Below the pieces are notes generated by a model. The model was not told the origin of the DNA. It ran no database searches and saw only the letters and a program-made list of their open reading frames with translations. Position numbers and translations under genes: made by a program. Positions 24,693-31,876 of a stretch of DNA of 35,182 nt are shown here, in pieces. Source of the DNA: Clostridia bacterium (GTDB taxonomy: Bacteria > Bacillota > Clostridia > Oscillospirales > Acutalibacteraceae). Each line of letters begins with the position of its first letter. Position 1 is the first letter of the stretch. The stretch is from NCBI GenBank assembly GCA_017439545.1, contig JAFSIW010000066.1, positions 1 to 35,182 on the forward strand, in the 5' to 3' direction.

Positions 24693-25676
24693 TTATTTTA
24701 CAAGCTCGGGGGGCGAAACCTCGGAATCGTTGATTCGCACAAGATATAGTTGTCCCGCCTTGTCGTGGTAATAGATATCGGCCCCTACCGAGTACAGATC
24801 CTGCACGTCGGTCAGGGTGGCAAGGGGACGTTCTTCGTCCGTTTTATGCTGAATGGTCTGCAATTTGCGCACCTTCAGTTGACCGTCCTTCCAATAAAAG
24901 ATCTGTCCCCGGTTTTCTTCGTCCACATTATAGTTGAACAGATCGGCCACGATCTCGGTGTAGGACGTGCCGTCGTTTTGCCCCGCCTCCACGGATTTGA
25001 TCCGCTTGACTGTGCCGTCGTCGGCATAATACAGATCGTCCAGCGTGTACAGCATAAAGGTAATATCGGTGCCTGTGACCAGCACGTTGCAGTCGGTACC
25101 GTCGGTTTTCATGCGGTAGATGTCTTTCCCGTCGGTGGCAAGAATAATGCGATTGGCGGATTCAAAGGCAGTGAATTTCACCGAGCCGTCGGTCAGACGG
25201 GATTGCTTTTGTCCGTCGGTGCGAATTTTGGAGATTACGCCGTTGTGATCGCAATAATAGATCCACAGTCCGTTGACGCTCATTTGGCTTACCGAGCCGT
25301 CGGCAACCAGGGTTTCGGGATTGCCGCCGTAGTAGGCGATGCGGCACACGTTGCCTTTTTCTACAAAGTAGAGCCAGCCGTCAAAGGGGTTTAAGTGGGT
25401 GATGGGATGTGTGCCCTGATAAATGGTCTTGGTTTGTTGTTCTTCTTCGTCGTATTGCAAGATCTGCCCGTTCAGAGTGTAAAACAGATAATCGTTACTG
25501 GTGGCAAGGGTGCCGCCGTATTGATTGTTGCCGCTGAGGGTAGCCCCTGCTAAAATCCCCGAATCATAGGGGGTAGCAAGGATGGCGGCTACCATTCCTA
25601 CCAAAATCAGCGCTACCAGCGCAACGAAGATCACCGACAGGGTCAGCGCCTTTTTATAGTTGTTGCTTTGTTCCAT
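24693..25676 (-). CDS. DUF5050-like membrane-anchored beta-propeller protein
   Basis: 327 residues. One N-terminal transmembrane helix (about 11-35, LTLSVIFVALVALILVGMVAAILA) is followed by an extracellular domain of repeated short beta units with aromatic pairs (YLFYTLNGQILQY, WLYFVEKGNVCRI, WIYYCDHNGVISKI, DIYRMKTDGT, DLYYADDGTVKRI). This is the DUF5050/prolow-density-receptor-like propeller pattern of Clostridia. Function unknown; possibly sensing or scaffolding at the membrane. It is the last gene of the scp-gerW operon, two bases after the preceding gene. Confidence 0.75.
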   Translation of the reverse strand: MEQSNNYKKALTLSVIFVALVALILVGMVAAILATPYDSGILAGATLSGNNQYGGTLATSNDYLFYTLNGQILQYDEEEQQTKTIYQGTHPITHLNPFDGWLYFVEKGNVCRIAYYGGNPETLVADGSVSQMSVNGLWIYYCDHNGVISKIRTDGQKQSRLTDGSVKFTAFESANRIILATDGKDIYRMKTDGTDCNVLVTGTDITFMLYTLDDLYYADDGTVKRIKSVEAGQNDGTSYTEIVADLFNYNVDEENRGQIFYWKDGQLKVRKLQTIQHKTDEERPLATLTDVQDLYSVGADIYYHDKAGQLYLVRINDSEVSPPELVK

Positions 25677-25678
25677 GG

Positions 25679-26233
25679 TTATACCTCTTGATTGAGCGGT
25701 CGGCTCAGCGCATCCATACGGGTCAAACAGCGGTCAAAGGTCTCCCGCCCCATTTTTTGCAGGGCTTCGTTCTTTTCATCGTTGCACAGCATAGCAAAGG
25801 TGCGCCCGATCTCGCTGTGGGAATCCCCCACACTGCGTACTGCCAGATAATAAAAGGACATAGAGATAGAGTAACCCGAATCTTCATAGGCATCGGGACA
25901 CAGCGTCTTAAACTGGTCGTGGAAAGAGTTGAGCACGGCGCGGGCGGCGGTGGCGTTATGCACACAGCTTTCGCACCCCACCGTAACTGCAAATACCGAC
26001 AGCCAGATACGATGATTGGTCAGCTTTTGGTCGGTCTGATCGTTGTTGAGCTCTGCCACAAAGGCGGCCATATGCGCTCCTACCTGCTGAGCTTGCAGCA
26101 GCAGACCCTTTTCACGGATGGATCTCATTTCGTTCAGGGTTTTTTGCACCTCGTCCTCAAAGGAGGGCGCGGGCTTGGTTTCCCCTACGATCTTCATATC
26201 GGAGTCGTCGTGGATATGCAGCATTTCGTCCAT
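25679..26233 (-). CDS. Hypothetical protein, gerW-linked
   Basis: 184 residues, not recognised. It is acidic, soluble and predicted mostly helical, with no signal peptide or membrane helix. The N-terminal 30 residues look disordered (MDEMLHIHDDSDMKIVGETKPAPS), followed by a long helix and a core with two nearby cysteines (VGCESCVHNATAARAVLNSF). The C-terminal half is NDEKNEALQKMGRETFDRCLTRMDAL. It sits 29 bases after gerW and two bases before the DUF5050 gene, so a role in sporulation or envelope biology is possible by context only. Confidence 0.7.
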   Translation of the reverse strand: MDEMLHIHDDSDMKIVGETKPAPSFEDEVQKTLNEMRSIREKGLLLQAQQVGAHMAAFVAELNNDQTDQKLTNHRIWLSVFAVTVGCESCVHNATAARAVLNSFHDQFKTLCPDAYEDSGYSISMSFYYLAVRSVGDSHSEIGRTFAMLCNDEKNEALQKMGRETFDRCLTRMDALSRPLNQEV

Positions 26234-26262
26234 GGCGATTGGCTCCTTTCAAACAAGATAAA

Positions 26263-26694
26263 CTATTCAGCCTTGGGCTCGTCTTTTTTAAACAGGGATT
26301 TGATCTGATCGATCAGCTCGGGGGCCATGGTGATGGCGCGTTCGGCTACCCCCAGCGAGGTATCAGCTGCGGTGGGCTTTACGTGCAAAATCTTCACGTC
26401 GCCTTGGGCGGATACCACCACAAAAGCCACGGGCGTCACGGTCATACCGCCGCCACCGCCGCCGGCAAACAAGCCGTGGGGGGCGTTTTTGGCGGCAAAA
26501 TCACTGCCGCCGGAGGCAAAGCCGTAGGATACCTTGGAAACGGGGATCATGGTGGTGCCGTTCACTTCCATGGGTTCACCGATGATGGTGCTGCTGTCGG
26601 CCATCGCCCGCATTTTGTCTACGGTTACATCCAACACCGAGCCTACCCGATTTCTAACCTTTTGTTGATTGACTTCTTTTTTTACTTCGCTCAT
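26263..26694 (-). CDS. gerW: GerW/YtfJ family sporulation protein
   Basis: 143 residues from the ATG at 26694 (AGGCGG eight bases upstream; an earlier in-frame TTG lacks a site). In Bacillus YtfJ is a forespore protein needed for normal germination. Family features: VIGEPMEVNGTTMIPVSKVSYGFA-type strand pair, the glycine run HGLFAGGGGGG, and a C-terminal segment ending IDQIKSLFKKDEPKAE. Its start lies 41 bases inside the DUF2953 gene. The DUF2953-gerW pair matches ytfI-ytfJ of Bacillus. Confidence 0.92.
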   Translation of the reverse strand: MSEVKKEVNQQKVRNRVGSVLDVTVDKMRAMADSSTIIGEPMEVNGTTMIPVSKVSYGFASGGSDFAAKNAPHGLFAGGGGGGMTVTPVAFVVVSAQGDVKILHVKPTAADTSLGVAERAITMAPELIDQIKSLFKKDEPKAE

Positions 26695-27328
26695 ATTGAC
26701 TACCGCCTTTTTCAAGATTTTTATGGATCAAATATCGTAAAGCATATCCTGCGGCAAAGGGCAGGCGCAAGATCGAAATGTGGATCTTGCCCGATGCCTG
26801 GATTACCGAGGATGGTTGTTCATAGTTGCAATAGACCTGCAGGTCGGGTTTTACAAAGGTCATAAGACCGGATACCATGCCCAAAAAGGGATACAGAACG
26901 GCGCACACCTGACCGTATTTCAGAGCGGCATCGGCGGCATCCTCACCGCCAATGGCGAACACCCCGTGAAAGTGACGGATCTTTGCTCCTTTTAACAGGT
27001 TTTTCAAAGCGTTGAGCAGAGCGGTGGCTGATTCCACCATCAAAGAGACCGCTTCCACCGGCCCGTGGGTCTTGACCAGCGAGCCAAAGGAGGCTTTTTC
27101 TTGCTGTTTCTCCTTTTGGGAGGAAGCCTGTTTTCTTTTGGGAGAGGGCTTGTCCTCTTTTGGTTTGGGGAACAGTTGCTTTTGATAGAACAGATAGCGA
27201 TAACTCACATGGGCCGAGTCGAGGCTTCCGTCAAACCGAAAGGTGACCACAATGGGGATGCAAAGCAGTATCGCCACCGACAGAGCAAGCAGCCCCAGCA
27301 GGATCCAGAGCCACAGTAACTCACTCAT
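26654..27328 (-). CDS. DUF2953 (YtfI-like) membrane protein
   Basis: 224 residues. N-terminal transmembrane helix (about 5-28), then VTFRFDGSLDSAHVSYRYLFY, a highly charged Lys-rich linker (about 55-85) and a C-terminal region with FHGVFAIGGEDAADAALKYGQ and a hydrophobic segment, typical of DUF2953. The family accompanies gerW and is probably sporulation-related. It overlaps scpB by eight bases upstream and gerW by 41 bases downstream, a long coding overlap. Confidence 0.85.
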   Translation of the reverse strand: MSELLWLWILLGLLALSVAILLCIPIVVTFRFDGSLDSAHVSYRYLFYQKQLFPKPKEDKPSPKRKQASSQKEKQQEKASFGSLVKTHGPVEAVSLMVESATALLNALKNLLKGAKIRHFHGVFAIGGEDAADAALKYGQVCAVLYPFLGMVSGLMTFVKPDLQVYCNYEQPSSVIQASGKIHISILRLPFAAGYALRYLIHKNLEKGGSQYERSKKRSQSTKG

Positions 27329-27893
27329 TGGTTACAAAATCCTCCATTTTGGTTTCGGTTACTTCCTGCTGTGCGTCTCGCTCCGGTTGAGGAATGGGAG
27401 GTAACTCCTCTAAAGAATTGAGAGAAAAGCAGCGCAAAAAATGCTTGGTCGTACCGTACAAAAGAGGACGACCGGGCAGGTCTAACCGTCCGCACTCTTC
27501 GATCAGTCCCTTGGCGCACAGGGAGCCGATAACGCCGGTGCAATCCACCCCCCGCACCTGCTCCACGTAGGATTTGGTGACCGGTTGGTTGTAGGCGATG
27601 ACCGAAAGCACCTCAAAGGCGGCACCGGACAGCGGAGTGTTCCGCCGCATCTGCGCCAACTTGCGGATGGGGCCGATATGGTCCGCACGGGTGGTCATTT
27701 GATAACTGTCGTCCAGCCGCAGAATCTCCAGACCGCTGTTTTGCTCCGCCATACGCTGTTGCAAAGCGGCAATCACTTCCTCGGCCTGATGCACGGGAAT
27801 CTCTAACGCGCCGGCAATGCGGCTTAGTTCTACCGGCTCACCGGCGGCAAACAGAAGGGCCTCCATTGCGCCCAGCAGTTGCGGTTTGATCAC
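27321..27893 (-). CDS. scpB: Segregation and condensation protein B
   Basis: 190 residues. A dimeric winged-helix kleisin-binding subunit of the SMC-ScpAB condensin that organises the chromosome. Family sequence includes MEALLFAAGEPVELSRIAGALEI near the start and LSVIAYNQPVTKSYVEQVRGVD in the second winged helix. The start overlaps the scpA stop by four bases. The C-terminal tail (from about 160) is acidic and probably disordered. Confidence 0.96.
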   Translation of the reverse strand: MIKPQLLGAMEALLFAAGEPVELSRIAGALEIPVHQAEEVIAALQQRMAEQNSGLEILRLDDSYQMTTRADHIGPIRKLAQMRRNTPLSGAAFEVLSVIAYNQPVTKSYVEQVRGVDCTGVIGSLCAKGLIEECGRLDLPGRPLLYGTTKHFLRCFSLNSLEELPPIPQPERDAQQEVTETKMEDFVTNE

Positions 27894-28600
27894 GGTTCAT
27901 CCACTCCTTCCACCATAGCAAGTTCATCGTTGTCGTCTAACGCTACCCGTCGTTCCCGAATCAGCTCCAGCACCGCCAAAAAGGTGGCGACGGCTTCGGA
28001 ACGGTTTTGGGAGCGGGCAAACAGGGATTGTAGTTTCAGCTTTTTGCCGCCAAACAAATGGCGCAATACGTAGACGATGCGGGAGGATACCGAAATCACC
28101 GTCTTTTTTACCAAGGGGGTAAAATGAGCCTCGGGCGGAGGCAAGCGACGTAAGCCTCTGCCTACCGCCGCCAAATAATAGTGGGCCAGCATGGGTGGCT
28201 CGTGGGTCAAAAGATAGGTCTGATCCGGCTCTACCTTGGCAGGCTCACGCACCATACGGTCAAAGCCCTCGGTGCGGGCGGCCAGCATAGCCGCCAGCTG
28301 ACGGCAGGTCTGATATTCCAACAGCTCCCCTGCCAGCTGATCCTTCAACTGATCGGCTTCTTCCGGCTTAGGCAGCAGCGAAGCAGATTTAATGTAGACC
28401 AGACGGGAGGCCATTTCTAAAAATTCGCTGGCAATTTCCATATTCTGTTCTTGCCAGGCGTGAATGTGCTCCATATATTGTTCCAGCAGATCACAAATGG
28501 AAATATCGTAAATATTCAGTTTGTTTTTGGCAATCAGATGCAGTAAAAGGTCTAACGGGCCTTCAAACGTCTCCAATTTAAAGGAGAGGCTTTGTTCCAT
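27890..28600 (-). CDS. scpA: Segregation and condensation protein A (kleisin)
   Basis: 236 residues. The kleisin that bridges SMC heads. It begins with the conserved FEGPLDLLLHLIAKNKLNIYDISI segment that binds the SMC neck, followed by FLEMASRLVYIKSASLLP, a variable middle, and a C-terminal winged helix (TFLAVLELIRERRVAL) that contacts the SMC cap. smc itself is not in the window. It is translated before scpB. Confidence 0.96.
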   Translation of the reverse strand: MEQSLSFKLETFEGPLDLLLHLIAKNKLNIYDISICDLLEQYMEHIHAWQEQNMEIASEFLEMASRLVYIKSASLLPKPEEADQLKDQLAGELLEYQTCRQLAAMLAARTEGFDRMVREPAKVEPDQTYLLTHEPPMLAHYYLAAVGRGLRRLPPPEAHFTPLVKKTVISVSSRIVYVLRHLFGGKKLKLQSLFARSQNRSEAVATFLAVLELIRERRVALDDNDELAMVEGVDEP

Positions 28601-28634
28601 TGTGAATCACCTGCCTTATGTAAAAGAGTGAAAA

Positions 28635-29351
28635 TCAGAAAAAGCGGAAGGGCAGATCGGCCAGCCACACCAGCCCCTGCAGGGCGTAGGTGCGAATGAA
28701 ATTCAGCGGACCGTCCAGCACGCCCAAAAAGATCAGCACGAACAGACCGATCATAATGTATTGCTCATATTGCATGATTTTGTAGTACAGCCCGTTGGGA
28801 AGCAGAGCAGTCAACAGACGAGAGCCGTCCAACGGCGGAACGGGCAACAGATTAAAAGCGGCAAGGCTGACGTTGAGCACCGTGATCATCTCCAATGTTT
28901 CCAGCACAAAGGAAAGGATCACCAAAGCAATCTCGCTTGTTACCAAAAACGACGGTTTCCAAAAGGTGAACAGGGTGCGAATGCTGTTAAACAGCAACAG
29001 CGACACCAACGCCATAAGCAAATTGGAGCAAGGTCCTGCCAGTGCGGTGAGCGCCATATCCCGCTTGGGATGTTTAAAGTAGCGCATATTCACAGGCACA
29101 GGTCGCGCCCAGCCAACGCCTACCGCTATGATCAAAGCGGCGCCCATCCAGTCAATATGCCGCATAGGATTCAGCGATAGCCGACCGGAATACCGCGCTG
29201 TGGGATCTCCTAATTTGTTGGCGGCAAAGCCGTGGGCGTACTCGTGAAACGGGAGCACCAGAAAAATGATGATAAGGCAACCGGCCAAATAAGCCAAGGC
29301 TCCCATCAGATCCCCTTGGCGGATATAGGTGAGCAAGGGAAGATTGAACAT
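28635..29351 (-). CDS. Site-2 protease family (M50) membrane metalloprotease
   Basis: About 238 residues from ATG 29351 (AGGAG ten bases upstream; ATG 29357 at four bases is the alternative). Multi-pass zinc metalloprotease of the M50 rhomboid-like S2P group. The zinc motif HEYAH (His36, Glu37, His40) lies in the first long helix, and the third-ligand region is LLPVPPLDGSR. GDPTARYSGRLSLNP is typical of the short bacterial members that accompany scpA/scpB. Substrate unknown. It heads the seven-gene minus-strand operon. Confidence 0.92.
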   Translation of the reverse strand: MFNLPLLTYIRQGDLMGALAYLAGCLIIIFLVLPFHEYAHGFAANKLGDPTARYSGRLSLNPMRHIDWMGAALIIAVGVGWARPVPVNMRYFKHPKRDMALTALAGPCSNLLMALVSLLLFNSIRTLFTFWKPSFLVTSEIALVILSFVLETLEMITVLNVSLAAFNLLPVPPLDGSRLLTALLPNGLYYKIMQYEQYIMIGLFVLIFLGVLDGPLNFIRTYALQGLVWLADLPFRFF

Positions 29352-29376
29352 ACGCATATCACTCCTAATCATAACG

Positions 29377-29405
29377 ATTATACTAAAATATTGGCAAAAA
29401 AACAA
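29377..29405 (-). promoter_or_regulatory. Promoter of the M50-scpAB-gerW operon
   Basis: TATAAT at 29377-29382 with a weak -35 TTGTTT (29400-29405) at 17-bp spacing on the minus strand. The leader is only about 20 bases. Confidence 0.6.
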
Positions 29406-29421
29406 GTCCTAAAACAAAAGA

Positions 29422-29451
29422 AGAGTAAAAATATAACCTTTGCTTATACTA
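29422..29451 (+). promoter_or_regulatory. Possible forespore-type promoter of the 58-codon gene
   Basis: AGAGTA (29422-29427), 17-bp spacer, TATACTA (29445-29451). It resembles the sigma-F/sigma-G pattern (GnATA and CATnnTA) as well as a weak sigma-A site. The assignment is tentative. Confidence 0.35.
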
Positions 29452-29472
29452 AGAAAGAAACGAGGTGATCAA

Positions 29473-29649
29473 ATGGGCGAAAAAAAGAAACCATCGGCGT
29501 CCCAAAGCCAAAAAACGCCTTATCGCTTTCCTACCGTCTATCCGGGGATGCCGTTGGAGACCATGCAGTCGTCAACCGACCCGCAGGGCAGCTATACGGG
29601 GATTCCTGCCGACGGCGGTGTTCCCGTACAGGATGCCGATGATTTGTAA
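29473..29649 (+). CDS. Small hypothetical protein, 58 residues
   Basis: 58 residues starting MGEKKKPSASQSQ, preceded by a very good ribosome site (GAGGTGATC, about four bases before the ATG) and followed by a strong hairpin terminator, so it is a complete one-gene transcription unit. The protein is hydrophilic, with a basic N-terminus, a Pro/Thr/Tyr-rich middle (YRFPTVYPGMPLET) and an acidic end; no signal peptide, helix or cysteine. No family recognised. The possible forespore-like promoter and sporulation neighbours hint at a small spore protein, but this is context only. Confidence 0.7.
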   Translation: MGEKKKPSASQSQKTPYRFPTVYPGMPLETMQSSTDPQGSYTGIPADGGVPVQDADDL

Positions 29650-29669
29650 ACTGTGTATAAAACCATTAC

Positions 29670-29696
29670 GCCGAGGGAGCACCCCTCGGCTTTTTT
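29670..29696 (+). terminator. Terminator after the 58-codon gene
   Basis: GCCGAGG (29670-29676) pairs with CCTCGGC (29684-29690), followed by six T. Confidence 0.9.
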
Positions 29697-29719
29697 GCGG
29701 TCAAATTTCAAAATAGCGG

Positions 29720-29748
29720 TTTACATCCGCGCCCCCTCGTGGTATAAT
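29720..29748 (+). promoter_or_regulatory. Promoter of the MATE transporter gene
   Basis: TTTACA (29720-29725), 17-bp spacer, TATAAT (29743-29748). Leader of about 30 bases to the GTG start. Confidence 0.8.
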
Positions 29749-29786
29749 GGCAAAGTTCGAGTTTTTTATAATGAAAGGTGAAGACC

Positions 29787-31139
29787 GTGACCACAGCAAA
29801 AGAAAACAAAATGGGTACTTGGCCGGAAAACAAGCTGTTGTTGAGTATGTCTGTTCCGATTATGATCTCCATGCTGGTGCAGGCGCTTTACAACGTGGTG
29901 GATACCTATTTTGTATCCTTGTATGCGCAAACCGACGGGAATGCCGCATTGGGATTGGCGTTTCCCGTGCAAAACTTAATGATCGCCGTAGCGGTGGGCT
30001 CGGGAGTGGGTGTCAACGCTCTGTTGTCCCGCTCGTTGGGAGAAAAGAATTTTGAAAAAGCCAATAAGATCGCCATGCAGGGTGTGGTGTTGGCATTTGC
30101 CTGCTATTTGCTGTTTTTGGTGGTGGGACTGGTTGGGACTGCTCCCATTATTCACGCCCAATCCACCCAACAGGCGGTGGTGGATTATGCCATTCAATAT
30201 TTGCGCATCTGCTGTGTGCTTTCCTTTGGGGTCTTTATGCAGGTTATCATGGAGCGTTTGCTGCAAGCTACCGGTCGCACCGTCCTTTCTATGGTTACCC
30301 AAGGGGCAGGGGCAATTACCAACATTATTTTAGATCCTATTATGATCTTCGGTTTGCTGGGCTGTCCCGAACTGGGGGTGGCAGGCGCCGCGTATGCCAC
30401 GGTGATCGGTCAGATGGTGGCGGGGCTTGTTGGCTTGCTGTGCAATCTGCTGTGGAACAAAGACATTATCCTGCGATTGAAGAATCTGATCCCCGATGTT
30501 CGGTTGCTGGGGCAGATTTTGTTTATCGGCGTGCCCTCCATTATTATGTCGTCCATCGGCTCGGTGATGACCTTCTCTATGAACAAGATCTTAGAGCCCT
30601 TTGTCAATGGCATCGGCGTGGCGGTGTTCGGCGTATATTTTAAACTCCAAAGCTTTGTGTTTATGCCGGTGTTCGGGCTCAATAACGGAATGGTGCCTAT
30701 CATCGCCTATAATCTGGGTGCCAAAAAGCGCTCCCGCATTATTAAGACCATCAAGCTCAGCGCTATCTATGCCTCTTCAATTATGGCGGTGGGATTGTTG
30801 CTGTTTCAGGCACTCCCGCAGGTTTTGCTGGGCTTCTTCCAAGCGGATGAAGCCACCCTGCAGGTGGGGGTTCCCGCCTTTCGTATCATCTCCCTGTGCT
30901 TTGTGTTTGCAGGGGTTTCCATTGTGATCAGCAGTGTGTGTCAAGCGGTGGGTAAAAGCATCTACAGTATGCTGGTATCCATCGGGCGGCAACTGGTAGT
31001 GCTGGTCCCTGCGGCGTTTTTGCTGTCGTTGACCGGCAACGTGGATCGCATCTGGTGGGCGTTCCCCATTGCTGAGGTGCTCTCTCTGTTCCTGTGTCTG
31101 CTGTTTTTGCGGCAGGTGTTGCGAAAGTTGGATTTTTAA
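29787..31139 (+). CDS. MATE family multidrug/cation efflux transporter
   Basis: About 450 residues, twelve predicted transmembrane helices, two homologous halves. Typical MATE sequence: MSVPIMISMLVQALYNVVDTYFVS at the first helix, GSGVGVNALLSRSLGEKNFEKA after the second, and NNGMVPIIAYNLGAKKRSRI in the second half. It exports drugs or metabolites using Na+ or H+ gradients; the substrate cannot be read. The GTG at 29787 is chosen because AAAGGTG lies six bases upstream. Its stop overlaps the next start (TAATG), so the two are coupled. Confidence 0.93.
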   Translation: MTTAKENKMGTWPENKLLLSMSVPIMISMLVQALYNVVDTYFVSLYAQTDGNAALGLAFPVQNLMIAVAVGSGVGVNALLSRSLGEKNFEKANKIAMQGVVLAFACYLLFLVVGLVGTAPIIHAQSTQQAVVDYAIQYLRICCVLSFGVFMQVIMERLLQATGRTVLSMVTQGAGAITNIILDPIMIFGLLGCPELGVAGAAYATVIGQMVAGLVGLLCNLLWNKDIILRLKNLIPDVRLLGQILFIGVPSIIMSSIGSVMTFSMNKILEPFVNGIGVAVFGVYFKLQSFVFMPVFGLNNGMVPIIAYNLGAKKRSRIIKTIKLSAIYASSIMAVGLLLFQALPQVLLGFFQADEATLQVGVPAFRIISLCFVFAGVSIVISSVCQAVGKSIYSMLVSIGRQLVVLVPAAFLLSLTGNVDRIWWAFPIAEVLSLFLCLLFLRQVLRKLDF

Positions 31140-31783
31140 TGGAATTGACGATTTTATACGAAACCGACGACAAGGTGGTATGCATCAAGCCCCAAGGGGT
31201 GGAGTCAGAACATCAACTGCCCGCTCTGTTGCGGGAGCAGCTTGGCTGTTCGGCAGTGTATCCCGTCCATCGGTTGGATAAAGAGACCGGCGGGGTTATG
31301 GTATTTGCCAAAACCAAGTCGGCGGCGGCAGAACTGAGCCGTCAAGCGCAGGACGACCGTATGCAAAAAACCTATCTTGCGGTGGTGAACGGCATCCCAA
31401 AGGAGCCCCGTGGACGATGGGAGGATCTGTTGTTTCGGGATCGGACGAAGAATAAATCCTACGTGGTAAAGCGGGAACGAAAAGGGGTCAAAACCGCATC
31501 ACTGTCCTATGAGGTGCTGGCTGAAGCCCGCTTGAATGAGCAAATCGTCAGCCTTGTGCGGATCACCTTGCATACCGGCCGCACCCATCAGATCCGTGCT
31601 CAGTTTTCTGCCCGTGGGCATTCCCTTTTGGGGGATCGTCGCTACGGCGGAACGGCGGCTTCTAACATGGCGCTGTGGGCGTATCAGCTTTGCTTGGAAG
31701 AACAAGGAGAAAAAAAGAGTTTTACCGCCGCGCCACCCCCCGAGGATGGCTGGACAGTGTTTGGAAACGGCAATTTTGAATGA
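31139..31783 (+). CDS. RluA-family pseudouridine synthase
   Basis: 214 residues. It converts uridine to pseudouridine in rRNA or tRNA. The catalytic motif HRLDKETGG contains Asp47, and GRTHQIRAQFSARGHSLLGDRRYGG is the second RluA signature. It is short and lacks the N-terminal S4 domain, like the RluA/TruC-type members. Target site unknown. It overlaps the MATE gene by one base, an association without obvious functional link. Confidence 0.93.
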   Translation: MELTILYETDDKVVCIKPQGVESEHQLPALLREQLGCSAVYPVHRLDKETGGVMVFAKTKSAAAELSRQAQDDRMQKTYLAVVNGIPKEPRGRWEDLLFRDRTKNKSYVVKRERKGVKTASLSYEVLAEARLNEQIVSLVRITLHTGRTHQIRAQFSARGHSLLGDRRYGGTAASNMALWAYQLCLEEQGEKKSFTAAPPPEDGWTVFGNGNFE

Positions 31784-31802
31784 AAAAACATTAAAATTAT
31801 TC

Positions 31803-31831
31803 TTGTATTATGTCCAAAATTATGATATACT
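31803..31831 (+). promoter_or_regulatory. Promoter of the large dockerin gene
   Basis: TTGTAT (31803-31808), 17-bp spacer, TATACT (31826-31831). The short leader has a CAGC-GAAA-GCTG hairpin just before an AGGAGG ribosome site. Confidence 0.7.
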
Positions 31832-31876
31832 GAACTAGACAACAGCGAAAGCTGATTTTTAGGAGGAAGAAAACGT

